Shown: positions 37,401-47,176, numbered from the stretch's first letter. The stretch: 64,000 bases of DNA from Candidatus Parabeggiatoa sp. nov. 2 (GCA_002085445.1 NBMI01000011.1:1-64000); one strand, 5' to 3'. Notes: generated by a model not told the origin, from the sequence alone. Numbers and translations: made by a program.

Positions 37401-37547
37401 CATGATTTTGAAGAAGGTTTTGTACTTTATCACTGGGAAGAATTCAATGATGCACGCCCCTTTTTTGAAAGAGTCCTGCAAGTCAATAAAAATGATCTCG
37501 CGGCGCAGGTTTATCTGAAACGCTGTGAAGAAATCCGATGTCTTTAA
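34457..37547 (+). pseudogene. dCache-PAS-PAS class III adenylate/guanylate cyclase, interrupted by a 355-bp insertion and two frameshifts
   Basis: The 5' part (to 35272) encodes a membrane anchor (4-24) and a dCache-like sensor domain (GKRYYFRDAF, VFVSPFDLN, IRFGTPVFD). The frame is cut by an inserted element at 35265-35619. After it the text resumes as TFTTVYPLLEGQ, then in a shifted frame as LEYYWKIVSHISQ with a second membrane helix (MPFLALALLIVVISAIL), then shifted again as ARLRHAEAEAALRESEERL leading into the frame to 37547. That holds two PAS domains, a coiled coil and a class III cyclase domain with metal Asp residues in LFADIRGF and YIGDAIMAIF plus DTVNLASR. The catalytic half is intact, so a shorter product might still be made, but the sensor is severed from it. 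Product: cAMP or cGMP. The last residues (EIRCL) come from a palindromic repeat. Confidence 0.85.
35265..35619. mobile_element. MITE-like 355-bp insertion with ATTCA target duplication
   Basis: ATTCA is present at 35260-35264 and again at 35620-35624. Removing one copy plus the intervening 355 bp restores the frame as NGLF-TFTTVYP. Subterminal inverted similarity: GTTACTCATCCTTGATCAAG at 35276 against CTTACTCAAACCTAATCAAAG read from 35602 on the other strand. No transposase frame lies inside. An internal hairpin TGACACCGTCATGGTGTCA is present near 35473-35491. Confidence 0.85.
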
Positions 37548-37559
37548 GACATCGGATTT
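37531..37559. terminator. 29-nt perfect palindrome overlapping the cyclase stop codon
   Basis: Identical to the palindrome after hisD (31315-31343). The TAA stop of the cyclase lies in its middle (37545-37547), so the repeat supplies both the last residues and a stem-loop that could act as a terminator. Confidence 0.6.
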
Positions 37560-37631
37560 CTAAAACACGTCATTTACAAACAACAGGTTCATTTTTAATT
37601 TTTCATTGGTATATAAGAGGCGGAGTTTGTT

Positions 37632-38195
37632 ATGATTCAAACATTCGGCGATGTCATTGACGAGCCAGCCCGTTACAAAGAATATTTAATTCTAGAATTT
37701 TCGCCTAGCACGGCCCCGCTCAGTCAAATATGGCGAAATAATGGCGTATCGGCCGATTTTATGGCCGACTACTTAACCACTTTCTTTGAAAATGATTGGG
37801 CTAGACAAAAAGAAATTAAGGAAACCGTGGGCTACATTGCCAACGAATTGTTGGAAAATGCTATGAAATTTTATGACAAAACCTCACATTGCTCGATTCG
37901 CGTTCAACTCTACTGGTGTAGCGACTGTATGCTATTCTTCGTCACCAATAGCATTCCTTCCCAAGCCGTCGCTGCGTTTCAAACTTACCTCCAAGTGTTG
38001 ACAAGCACCGAGCCAGAGGAATTATGGATGGAAAAGCTAACAAACAATTTAGACCAAGATAACCAAACCCAGTCTGGGTTAGGCTTACTAACGATGCTGC
38101 TTCATCATGAAGCCAAACTCCGCTGGAAGTTTGAAACCCTGAGAACCGATCCGGACGTGATTGTTGTTACCACTGTCGTGCAATTGACAATTTAA
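37632..38195 (+). CDS. HATPase-like regulator (slr1658 / anti-sigma-like)
   Basis: The 187-residue protein has a central segment (VGYIANELLENAMKFYDK, residues about 65-82) that matches the N-box of GHKL ATPases such as the anti-sigma factor RsbW, and a later SGLGLLTMLLHHEAKL that could serve as the G-box. In cyanobacteria similar proteins of the slr1658 type act with PP2C-type phosphatases in partner-switching. Its position ~415 bp before a gene ending in a PP2C/SpoIIE domain fits such a pairing. It could instead act on the cyclase upstream. ATP binding is inferred from motifs only. Confidence 0.65.
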   Translation: MIQTFGDVIDEPARYKEYLILEFSPSTAPLSQIWRNNGVSADFMADYLTTFFENDWARQKEIKETVGYIANELLENAMKFYDKTSHCSIRVQLYWCSDCMLFFVTNSIPSQAVAAFQTYLQVLTSTEPEELWMEKLTNNLDQDNQTQSGLGLLTMLLHHEAKLRWKFETLRTDPDVIVVTTVVQLTI

Positions 38196-38560
38196 CCGAC
38201 TTACCCCTCACCCTTATGCATCAAGGTAAGGTTTTTGCATACATACAAGCTCCCCCAATTTATAAGTTTGTAGTAGGCGATTCATCGCCCAAATAAGTTT
38301 GTAGTAGGCGATTCATCCAATGCCGCCTAGTGGCTAAAGCCACTACTACAAACTATAGACTTTCATAAAAATAGAGTAAAAGAAATCTAAAAGAAATCCG
38401 ATTTTTTTGAAAAATCGGATTTCTAACCTATATATAAGTTTGTAGTAGGCGATTCATCGCCTACTACCAAACGTTAGTTTGGACGACTGCCAAACGTTAG
38501 TTTGGACGACTGTGTACTAATGGGTGGTATGAAGATTTCCGCCTTCCTGCAATAGTTATT
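38196..38560. repeat. Repeat-rich spacer before the hybrid kinase
   Basis: Three GTTTGTAGTAGGCGATTCAT units (about 38270-38310 and 38440-38465), a GTGGCTAAAGCCACTACTAC unit, and a hairpin AAATCCGATTTTT / AAAAATCGGATTT (38397-38420) are present. No gene. Confidence 0.7.
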
Positions 38561-38602
38561 TAACTGATAACTGATAACTGATAACTGATAACTGATAACT
38601 GA
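38561..38602 (+). promoter_or_regulatory. Six tandem TAACTGA heptamers ending 9 nt before the start codon
   Basis: Six perfect consecutive TAACTGA units, then TAAAATCTG and the ATG at 38612. No Shine-Dalgarno sequence is visible, so the array occupies the place of the leader and ribosome site. TAACTGA direct repeats have been described in marine Beggiatoaceae, with a proposed regulatory role. Confidence 0.8.
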
Positions 38603-38611
38603 TAAAATCTG

Positions 38612-41600
38612 ATGAAATTATCTTTCCGCCTCAAAATTGGGTTAGCTATATCCCTTTTAGCTGTCAGCATGACCAGTACCAGTGTTTATTTCTTTTATTC
38701 AAACACCTACAGCATTGTTCTCAACCAAATGACCAAGCGTTTAAAAGATGTTGGTCGTACCGGTACGTTTTTGCTTGATGAACAAGCCAGAGCGTATATT
38801 AAGAAAATAACCAAGGCACTGGAGCAAGATTCATTACCCATTACCCCCGACAGGTTGGACATAGAAGAAGGGGATACGGCCTTCAGCTTAGCACCTGAAG
38901 TCGCTGAAAAGTATATCGCTTCAACAGACTTCCAAGAATTGGTGCAACGACTCAGGCAAATTAAAGAAGCGAGTCGTCAACAAATCGTGCCGCTGAGACA
39001 CATTGACAGCAGTTCGGTCGATTCTAGCTTAGATCCGCCACTACTTCACTACGTTTACATTTTGGTCAAAATGCCCCAATCTCCTCAAGGCAACATTTTA
39101 AAATTTATTGCCGATGCGGATTATGAGGATGATACGCCGCCGGGCACTTTATATGCCATTGATAAAACTGAAGTTTCCATATTTATGGAAGCCTTCCAGA
39201 AGGGTGAAGCAAAAGCCACAAACGTTTTTACCCCCGACAAGTGGGGAATTTTCCTCACAGCGATTATTCCCATTAAAGATAAACACAACAACGTCATTGC
39301 CGTGCTTGGACTTGATGTCGATGTAGCCAGTGAAGCCAATCAGCTTTATAAATTAAAGTTTATTTCCCTCACTATTATCGGTATTAGTTTAATTCTGTCA
39401 CTCTTAGTGGCCTATTTGATGGCCCGTTTATTGACTCGTCCCATTGCTAAATTGCGTAACGGCGCTGAACAAGTGCGTCTTGGCAACTTTGACACCGTTA
39501 TTGTTATTAAAAGTCACGACGAATTTGAATTGCTTGCCAACTCCTTTAATAGTATGGCAAAACAATTAAAAGTCTTTTTTGAAACCCTAGAGACTAAGAA
39601 TCTGGAATTGCGCCAAATGGATCAACTTAAGGACGATTTTCTGGCTAACACTTCCCACGAAATAAGAACGCCTCTCAATGGCATTATCGGCATTGCTGAA
39701 TCGTTGATAGAAGGTGCTACCGGTGAATTACCCGAAAGTACCCAATCGAATCTGGCAATGATTGCCGACAGTGGCAGACGGCTTGCCCATTTAGTCAATG
39801 ACATCCTTGATTTCTCCAAACTCAAGCAAAAAAATCTTGACTTGCAACTTAAGCCCGTCGGTGTGAGAGAAATCACCGAAGTTGTGTTAGCCTTCAGCCA
39901 ACCGCTGGTGGCGCAAAAAGAGGTACAGCTTATTAATGCCGTTCCACCTGACTTGCCACTCGCCCACGCCGACGAAAATCGCTTGCAACAAATTCTCTTT
40001 AACCTTGTTGGTAATGCGATAAAATTCACTCACCGTGGTAGCGTGGTTGTTGCCGCTGACATTGTCGAAAACCCTAAGCCTTTTTTAGCCATCAAGGTTT
40101 ACGACACTGGCATTGGTATCCCAGAAGACAAGTTAGACAAAATCTTTCAATCCTTTGAACAAGCGGATGGTGGAACCGCGAGAGAATACGGTGGCACTGG
40201 CTTAGGTTTAACGGTGAGCAAACAACTGGTGGAATTGCACGGTGGGCAAATTGGGGTTGAATCCACCGTTGGCAAAGGTTCGTGCTTTTTCTTTAGCTTG
40301 CCCTTTTCAGAAGGTCGACTAGAATATCGCCAAGCGTCATTTTCTCAATTGAACCGTCAATCCTTGGCTGACAGTAATCAATCGCTTTCCGTCACATCAG
40401 TACAACCTGTGTTCGAGGCGGTTGGCGATATCAAAATTCTCATTGTTGATGATGAACCCGTCAATCGTCAGGTACTTGTCAACCATCTCTCACTACAACA
40501 TTATGTGGTTGTCCAAGTCACTAATGGCATGGAAACATTAGAACTGATTCAGGCGGATTTCAAACCCGACTTGGTTTTACTCGATGTCATGATGCCTAAA
40601 ATGACCGGCTATGAAGTGTGCCGTCAACTGCGCGAGCAGTTTTCACGAAATGAACTGCCTATTTTAATGTTGACGGCTAAAAATCAAGTATCAGACATGG
40701 TAGAAGGATTTGAGGCCGGCGCCAATGATTACCTGACAAAACCCATTTCAAAAGACGAACTCTTAGCCAGAGTCAAAACCCATCTTGAAAACGCCAAACT
40801 CTACGCCGAAGTTCAAAAAAGTGAGAAAACACTAACGCAATTCCTAGAAGCCATGCCGGTGGGCGTGTTTGTAGTCGATGCCAATGGTCAACCTCACTAC
40901 ATCAATCGAACCGCCCAACAGATTTTTGGCAAAGGTGTCGTGTCTGATGTCACCATCGACAAATTGGCTGAAGTTTATCAAGCCTATCTCGCAGACACAA
41001 ACCAAATGTACCCCACTGAGCGTCAACCCCTCGTGCGAGCCTTGAAGGGCGAAAAAACCAATATTGAAGATATGGAAATTCATCAAGGCGATAAAATTAT
41101 TCCCATAGAAGCTTGGGGAACGCCTATCTATGATGAACATGACAACATGACTTATGCCATTGCTGCCATTCAAGACATCACCGAGCGTAAACGAGCGGAA
41201 GCAGAACGGATTCGCCTTGAGCGACTCAAAGCCGAAAATCTCCGCCTAAGTACGGAACTCAATATTGCTCGGCAACTGCAACAGATGGTTTTACCCACAG
41301 AAGAGGAACTGAATCAAGTGGCCGGCCTAGAAATCGCCGCGTTTATGGAACCGGCAGACGAAGTGGGTGGCGACTACTACGACGTACTACAGCATGAAGG
41401 GCGCGTTATCTGTGGCATTGGTGATGCAACCGGACATGGTTTAGAAAGCGGTTTATTGATGCTAATGGTACAAACCGCCGTGCGAACACTATTGGTTAAT
41501 AATGTCACTAATCCAGTCCAATTCTTAAGTGTCATCAACCGCATGATTTATGACAACTTGCAGCGGATGAAGGTGAATAAAAACCTCACCCTTGCCTTAC

Positions 41601-42004
41601 TAGACTACTCTAATAACCAACTGCGTTTGAGTGGGCTACATGAAGAAATGATTGTCGTGCGCTCTGGCGGCATTATTGAACGGATAGACACGATACCGTT
41701 AGGTTTCGCAATCGGACTAGTCGATGACATTGCCGAGATGATAGCCGAACAAACAGTCTCATTGAATGCCGGAGATGTGGTAATACTTTACACCGATGGG
41801 ATTACAGAAGCAGAAAATATTGAAGGCAAATTGTATGGATTAGAGCGGCTTTGTGAAATCGCCCGTCAACATTGGCAACACTCAGCCTCTGAAATTCGGC
41901 AAGCTATCATCAACGATGTGCGCCAATACATTGGTGAACAAAAGGTGTTTGATGACATCACGTTGTTGATACTTAAACAAATAGGCGATAACTCATCCGG
42001 CTAA
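38612..42004 (+). CDS. Hybrid sensor: histidine kinase + receiver + PAS + PP2C (SpoIIE/RsbU) phosphatase
   Basis: The 1130-residue protein has a membrane helix (9-30), an extracellular sensor (31-245), a second helix (248-272), HAMP (272-325), a dimerisation domain with His349 in NTSHEIRTPLNG, an HATPase domain (455-565: DENRLQQILFNLVGNAIKF, DTGIGI, GGTGLGL), a receiver (608-725) with Asp658 in LLDVMMPKMTG and the Lys in YLTKPI, a PAS domain (740-860), and a PP2C domain (900-1122) with DEVGGDYYD, GDATGHG, YTDGITEAE and DDITLL. Phosphorelay would thus control a Ser/Thr phosphatase in the same chain, which could act on an STAS-type antagonist of the HATPase protein just upstream. No STAS gene is seen nearby. 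Confidence 0.92.
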   Translation: MKLSFRLKIGLAISLLAVSMTSTSVYFFYSNTYSIVLNQMTKRLKDVGRTGTFLLDEQARAYIKKITKALEQDSLPITPDRLDIEEGDTAFSLAPEVAEKYIASTDFQELVQRLRQIKEASRQQIVPLRHIDSSSVDSSLDPPLLHYVYILVKMPQSPQGNILKFIADADYEDDTPPGTLYAIDKTEVSIFMEAFQKGEAKATNVFTPDKWGIFLTAIIPIKDKHNNVIAVLGLDVDVASEANQLYKLKFISLTIIGISLILSLLVAYLMARLLTRPIAKLRNGAEQVRLGNFDTVIVIKSHDEFELLANSFNSMAKQLKVFFETLETKNLELRQMDQLKDDFLANTSHEIRTPLNGIIGIAESLIEGATGELPESTQSNLAMIADSGRRLAHLVNDILDFSKLKQKNLDLQLKPVGVREITEVVLAFSQPLVAQKEVQLINAVPPDLPLAHADENRLQQILFNLVGNAIKFTHRGSVVVAADIVENPKPFLAIKVYDTGIGIPEDKLDKIFQSFEQADGGTAREYGGTGLGLTVSKQLVELHGGQIGVESTVGKGSCFFFSLPFSEGRLEYRQASFSQLNRQSLADSNQSLSVTSVQPVFEAVGDIKILIVDDEPVNRQVLVNHLSLQHYVVVQVTNGMETLELIQADFKPDLVLLDVMMPKMTGYEVCRQLREQFSRNELPILMLTAKNQVSDMVEGFEAGANDYLTKPISKDELLARVKTHLENAKLYAEVQKSEKTLTQFLEAMPVGVFVVDANGQPHYINRTAQQIFGKGVVSDVTIDKLAEVYQAYLADTNQMYPTERQPLVRALKGEKTNIEDMEIHQGDKIIPIEAWGTPIYDEHDNMTYAIAAIQDITERKRAEAERIRLERLKAENLRLSTELNIARQLQQMVLPTEEELNQVAGLEIAAFMEPADEVGGDYYDVLQHEGRVICGIGDATGHGLESGLLMLMVQTAVRTLLVNNVTNPVQFLSVINRMIYDNLQRMKVNKNLTLALLDYSNNQLRLSGLHEEMIVVRSGGIIERIDTIPLGFAIGLVDDIAEMIAEQTVSLNAGDVVILYTDGITEAENIEGKLYGLERLCEIARQHWQHSASEIRQAIINDVRQYIGEQKVFDDITLLILKQIGDNSSG

Positions 42005-42054
42005 AAACCAACCTTGGAGGTAGTGATATACTCAACATGGCCATAACTTGGATT

Positions 42055-42165
42055 TCCTGGGGCGCTGCCCCAGGCTGTATTAATATCGCCCCGTTGGGGC
42101 TAAAAGCTAGTTACTTAAGTTATTTTTGTTTCTCAAAAAGTCTAATTTGTTCCCTTCTTGAGTAT
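42055..42165. repeat. GCCCC/GGGGC dispersed element with shared flank
   Basis: CCTGGGGCGCTGCCCCAGG followed by TTAATATCGCCCCGTTGGGGC and a tail (TTACTTAAGTTATTTTTG, CTCAAAAAGTC, TTGTTCCCTTCTTGAGTATAG) that is shared with the copies at 3953-4065. Another, inverted copy is at about 42630-42690. Confidence 0.8.
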
Positions 42166-42914
42166 AGTACAACGGATTTGGGGTATAAACGGATTTTTTA
42201 GAGGCATTGTCTGTTCGTAGTAACGTGAGTTCGATTTGAAATATCAATGAGTTATAAAAATATTCGTTATATCAATTATTAAGTGATAATGAATTAATTA
42301 TCAATCAGTTAAAAACAAAATCCATAAGCTGTACTTACTTCTTCCAGTTGATGGCCCACAAATATTCTGTTTTAAGCTATTAATGCTAAGGGCTTAATAT
42401 AAAAAATGTCGTTTTAATCAATTAATTGTCATAAAATAATTGATTAAGAGATGATTTAGATAACTTATTGAAAAGTAGAACTTACGTTAGTAGGTGATTA
42501 ATCAGCTTTTTTTCAGTTCGTTCGTAGTAGATGATTTATCACCTTAATGGCACTTACTTAATAAATTTTTGTTGTGCAAGAACAGCTAGGTAGTTACACT
42601 GGCTTTAATAATACGCACCAAAGGGGCTAGGTTTTAAAGCCCCAACGGGGCGAAATTAATATAGCCAGGGGCAACGCCCCTGGAACTTAATTCCTTAAGT
42701 CACCTTTGTTCGTAGTACTCAATGATCAAGTTTTTTCGTGCGCCCAAACACCCAAGGATTGTTATAAAAACGGATTTCTTAGCAATGAGAAGAGAATGAA
42801 CAAATTCGAGAAAATTTTAGCTTTCCTTGGAAACTAAAATCGAAGTTAATTAGCGATTCAATCAGCAAATGCTTTTGATAATAAAAAGTTGACTGACATG
42901 ATTTGATGCTTGCC
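42166..42914. other. AT-rich gene-free region
   Basis: No gene. Apart from the inverted GCCCC element (about 42630-42690), I see only AT-rich sequence and single degenerate copies of the GTAGTAGGTGAT motif. Confidence 0.5.
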
Positions 42915-43125
42915 TCTAAAATTCCTTATTAGATACAATCCTTGTAGATATGAGTTTCTAAAATACCTTATTAGAAACAATCCTTGTAGATACAAGTTTG
43001 TAAAATTCCTTATTAGATACAATCCTTGTAGATATAAGTTTCTAAAATTCATTATTAGATACAATCCTTGTAGTTAATTATAAGTTTCTAAAATCCCTTA
43101 TTATATACAATCCTTGTATATTTTC
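42915..43125. repeat. 42-46-nt tandem repeat (TACAATCCTTGTAG family), five units
   Basis: TACAATCCTT begins at 42934, 42976, 43018, 43060 and 43106, so periods are 42, 42, 42 and 46. Each unit also has AGTTTCTAAAAT and CCTTATTAGA. The same family, on the other strand, is found at 48200-48465 (period 43) and 52165-52365 (period 41-42). It ends just before the DUF1848 start. Frames of 60-90 codons within it are repeat translations. Confidence 0.85.
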
Positions 43126-43145
43126 ATTCGTATAAAAAATACGTC

Positions 43146-44058
43146 ATGAATTTAATTAGTGCCTCACGTCGAACTGACATACCACACTACTTTGCCAAAT
43201 GGTTTGCTGAACGGCGCAAAGCTGGTTTTGCTGAATTCCGAAATGCTTTTGGAGGTAAAGGGCGCGTTTCGTTGCATAATGAAGAGGTTTTGGGGTATTT
43301 ATTCTGGACAAAGTATGCCCATTCCTTCCAAAGCCAACTCCAAGCACTACGAGATTCCTTATGTGTTTCAATACACCATCACCGGATACGGCCATGATCT
43401 GGAGCCCCACATTCCTAGACTTGAAAATGTGATTGATGACTTTATCGCTATCAGCAAGACTTTGCCATCGCCTGAGTGCATACAATGGCGTTATGATCCC
43501 ATTGTGATTTCCAAGGACTGCCCAGTGAAATTTCACTTGGCTCACTTTCGGGCTATTGCCAGCGCCCTTCAGGATTACACCCGAATTGTAAACGTCTCCT
43601 TCCCAGAACCTTACGCTAAAACGGTCAGAAGAATGAATGAGTTAGTGGAAGTTCAATATCGTCAACTAAACCCGAGACATAAACTGGTTTCAACCCGCTA
43701 TCCAAACCTATTACAAGTGGGCCAACAAGCTCATATTTTACTCGACAGTTTGGTCAGCATCGCCGCGGAATATCTGATAGAACTGCGGATTTGCAGTAAT
43801 CCAGAATGGTCATCATTGCCGAACTCGCAATGTTGTAGTCTAGCACTTTTCGCACCTTATGGCACAGAACTCGTTAACCAGATCAATCAACTAGAACAAA
43901 GCCCTTCTCGACAAGGCTGTCACTGTCTGAAAACCATTGATATTGGAATGGATAACACCAGCGTGAGCGGATGTCGCTATTGTTATGCGGTGCAATCTCA
44001 AGAAACGGCTGTGAGAAACTTTAAGCAACATGATCCCCAAAAAACGATGCTGCGGTAA
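43146..44058 (+). pseudogene. DUF1848 family protein, frameshifted
   Basis: The first frame from 43146 has the DUF1848 start ISASRRTDIPHYFAKWF, then GRVSLHNEEVLGYLFWTKYA. It loses the frame at about 43350. The second frame continues with IPYVFQYTITGYGHDLEP, SPECIQWRYDPIVIS, and a Cys-rich end (QGCHC, SGCRYCYAV). DUF1848 proteins have conserved Cys residues suggestive of a radical-SAM-like or metal-binding enzyme; the function is unknown. Both pieces are well conserved and the shift is small (one or a few bases), so a sequencing error is as likely as recent decay. Confidence 0.8.
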
Positions 44059-44330
44059 TTGGGGGCCATATGCTGAGACTTCTTGGTTAAAAAATAATCG
44101 GCACCCAACGCCTCAATGTCATTAAGTTAAACAATAAAACACCTACAAAAAGTATCAATAATTAAGCGCGACAGAGGGCCATAACTTAATTTTAAAACCT
44201 CAAAAATATTTTATGGCCCTCAAAATCGATACGCCTAACGTTTGGACGGGGAGTCCAAGATTTATCTTGGACATCCAAACTTAGGAGTCAAACTTAGGAG
44301 TCCAAGATTTATCTTGGACATCCATAAAAA
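44059..44330. repeat. Hairpin repeats downstream of DUF1848 and lon
   Basis: GAGGGCCATAAC...TTATGGCCCTC (44174-44221) and two units of GTCCAAGATTTATCTTGGAC (44252-44271, 44300-44319). The second type also forms the end of the phytase gene at 57083 onward. No gene. Confidence 0.65.
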
Positions 44331-46663
44331 CTACCACAAAATATTGGCAACATCCCCATATTCTTTCACAAACTGCACCTTCACGCCCTCACGCACATTG
44401 TCAGGCAACTCATCAAAATCGCGTTTGTTGGCTTCCGGCAAAATCAAGTCAAAAATCTTAATCCGCCGGGCCGCAATCACTTTTTCACGAATGCCGCCCA
44501 CCGGCAAGACTTGCCCCGTCAGTGTCAATTCGCCCGTCATGGCAATCTTTTTCTCAACTTCCTGTTCTTTTGCCAAAGACAGTAACGCACTTGCCATTGT
44601 AATACCAGCACTCGGCCCATCTTTAGGCGTTGCCCCGGCGGGTACGTGGAGATGAAGAAAGGCCTTTTCAAAAAAGTCTTTCTTGACACCAAATGCATCC
44701 CATTGTGATACGAGGTAGCCATAAGCAATTTCGGCCGACTCTTTCATCACGTCGCCCAGTTGCCCCGTGAGTTTAAAGCCGCGTGTGTAGTTGTGAATGC
44801 GACTGGCTTCCACGCTTAAGGTTGCTCCGCCCATCGGTGTCCACGCTAAGCCGGTGACGACACCCACACCTTTTATCGCTTTTTCATTTTCAAACAAAGG
44901 CTTACCCAAATAATCTGACAACTTATCTGGGGTAACTTCGATAGGCGGTTCGGTACCTTCTAGGATTTTGAGGGCGACTTTGCGTGTGATGGAGCCTATG
45001 CGTTTTTCTAGGTTACGCACCCCCGGTTCGCGGGCGTAATCTTCAATGATGCCGGACAGGGTTTCATCAGGGAGGCTTAATTGCTCGGCTTGCAAGCCTG
45101 ATTTTTCGATTTGGCGTTTGACCAAGTGTTTTTTGACAATTTGCAATTTTTCGCTGGCGATATAGCCCGACAGTTTAATCTGTTCCATGCGATCCAGCAG
45201 CGGCGCTGGTATGGTATCGAGTTGATTGGCCGTACAAATAAACAGCACTTTGGAGAGATCAAAACGCACATCGAGATAATGATCAAGAAAATCAAAGTTT
45301 TGTTCAGGATCAAGCACTTCTAACAGGGCCGAGGCCGGATCGCCGCGATACGAGGTACCGATTTTGTCAATTTCATCCAGCATGATGACGGGATTAGCGT
45401 ATTCGACTTCTTTCATCGCTTGGAGAAATTTACCGGGCATGGCACCGATATAAGTGCGGCGATGGCCTTTAATTTCGGCCTCATCATGGATACCACCGAC
45501 GGAAAATCGAAAAAAGGCGCGGCCTACCGCCGATGCAACGGAACGACCAACAGAGGTTTTGCCGACACCTGGCGGCCCCACTAATAATAGAATCGTGCCA
45601 CTAATGCTACCTTTCAGTTTGCCGACGGCCAAAAACTCCATAATGCGATCTTTGACATCCTTTAAGCCTTCATGATCACGCTCTAGCACTTCGCGTGCTT
45701 CTTTCAGCTCCAGCTTGTCATCAGAAAATTTTCCCCAAGGCATCAAAGTTAGCCAATCCAGATAGTTACGAGTGACGGCGTATTCTGGCGAACCGACTTC
45801 CAACATCGACATTTTGTCGAGTTCTTCATCAATGCGTTTTTGGGCAGCTTCTGGAACCGTGATTTCTTTGAGACGTTCCTTGAATTTATCAATTTCGGTC
45901 GTGCGGTCATCTTTTTCTATCCCCAACTCTTTCTGAATGGTTTTGAGTTGTTCGCGCAAGAAAAATTCCCGTTGATGGTTTTCCATCTTTTCGGGCGAGT
46001 TTCCAGAATGTCCTGTAATTCGGTTTTACTGGCCATCGTTAAACTGGCCGAAAAATCCGCTAACGGAGACGGATCTTCAGGACTGGAACGCTGAAGAAAT
46101 ATCTTGAGTTCTTCGTTATAAAGCGGATTCAGTGGCAGTAACTCTTTGATGGTATTGATAACGGCCAAAACGTAGGGCTTAACTTCTTCTACATCGTCAT
46201 CGCGAGTTTCAGGATGATAAATAGGCCTGACGATAAAGGGGTGTTGTTCAGACACCCACTCCTCAATACTAAACCGTTGCAGCCCTTCTACCACTATTTG
46301 TAATTGATCTTCCGTATGAGCAACGCGGTGCAACCGACAAAGCGTGCCCATGCGGTAAAAATCTTCGGTTTTCGCCTCGTTGATATCATCTGTTTGGACA
46401 ACCACCAATCCCAGCAATTTGTGGGAGGAGTCCGCAATCAGTTTGACCGTTTTTTCCCAAGGATCAGTCTCCACAATCAATGGAACGATCTGGTGAGGAA
46501 AGAAGGGGCGATTAGCCAGTGGTAAAATGGGCAATAGATTTGGGAGTACCTCTTTGAACGAGATGATTTCCGTATTGCTTTGTTTGGTGCCTTCTGTGGC
46601 ATTTTCATCGGGGGTGTTTTCAGTGTTTTCAGGCGGTATTTGTTGTTCTGCTTCGGTGTTCAT
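44331..46663 (-). pseudogene. lon: ATP-dependent protease Lon, broken by an internal out-of-frame deletion
   Basis: Lon degrades misfolded and regulatory proteins. The 5' frame (46663 to 45917) is the substrate-binding LON domain (ILPLANRPFFPHQIVPL, VVVEGLQRF) and ends normally to ELQDILET. There the frame changes, and the rest (from MENHQREFFLREQLK at 45986) holds the coiled coil, AAA+ domain (GPPGVGKTSVG, PVIMLDEIDKIG) and protease domain with the Ser in KDGPSAGITMA and the Lys in GIREKVIAARR. Compared with the family, about 30 residues between the LON domain and the helical linker are missing (junction about 45988-46005), so this is a deletion plus a frame change, not a single-base slip. 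Both ClpA and Lon are hit in this way. Confidence 0.88.
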
Positions 46664-46777
46664 GTTGACTTTTCCGCTTACTAAAAATAAACTGGGTTAT
46701 TAAATTGGGGTGGAAGGATATACCAGCGGGGTTTTGAAAACCCCGCTTACTATTGAAATGAGCAGGAGAAATAAACC

Positions 46778-47044
46778 ATGATAACAGTAGAAACAATTAA
46801 CGAGACCACATTCAAGGTGACAGTCAAGGGCCGCACAGAGACGACTCACCGAGTGACCGTCTCTTCCTCGTATTACGAAAAGTTGACGGGCGGTGATGTG
46901 TCACCGGAAACGCTGGTAGAAAAGTCCTTTGACTTTCTACTGGCGCGGGAGAGCAACACGAGTATTTTGAGCGCTTTCGATCTGCCCGTCATTGGTCAAT
47001 ATTTTCCTGAGTATGAGTCCAAAATACAGAAGATGCTTAAATAA
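46778..47044 (+). CDS. Small uncharacterised protein divergent from lon
   Basis: The 88-residue protein has a beta-rich start (ITVETINETTFKVTVKGRTETTHRVTVSSSYY) and a helical end (PETLVEKSFDFLLARE, YFPEYESKIQKML). AGCAGGAG lies upstream of the ATG. I recall short proteins of this pattern as conserved hypotheticals but can assign no function. It starts ~115 bp from the lon start and is transcribed away from it; the two may share an upstream region. It is followed directly by a MITE. Confidence 0.7.
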   Translation: MITVETINETTFKVTVKGRTETTHRVTVSSSYYEKLTGGDVSPETLVEKSFDFLLARESNTSILSAFDLPVIGQYFPEYESKIQKMLK

Positions 47045-47046
47045 GG

Positions 47047-47176
47047 TAGGACTTACGCATTGACTTTCATTAATTGATTGAATATTCAGTCAGTTACGTC
47101 TAAAAGGCCTAACAAAGGTATTTGGAAGGTTATTAACTAAAATCAATTGCTTAGTTTGCTGAGTGCGTAAGTCCTA
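47047..47176. mobile_element. MITE with TAGGACTTACGCA ends (copy 2, 130 bp)
   Basis: Perfect 13-bp ends: TAGGACTTACGCA and TGCGTAAGTCCTA. Internal text (CAGTCAGTTACGTCTAAAAGG, AAAATCAATTGCTTAG) matches the copy at 50476-50604. From 47177 to 47732 there are only diverse repeats (CTTAAGCTTATGG, GCAAAAGCCAAGGC types) and no gene. Confidence 0.85.

Noticed and set aside
42858-43064. 68-codon frame with periodic RNLYLQGLYLI text
   Set aside because: It is a translation of the 42-nt tandem repeat, whose length is a multiple of three; there is no start or ribosome site.
45985-46010. Programmed frameshift in lon
   Set aside because: About 30 residues are absent from both frames, so a simple change of frame could not restore the protein.
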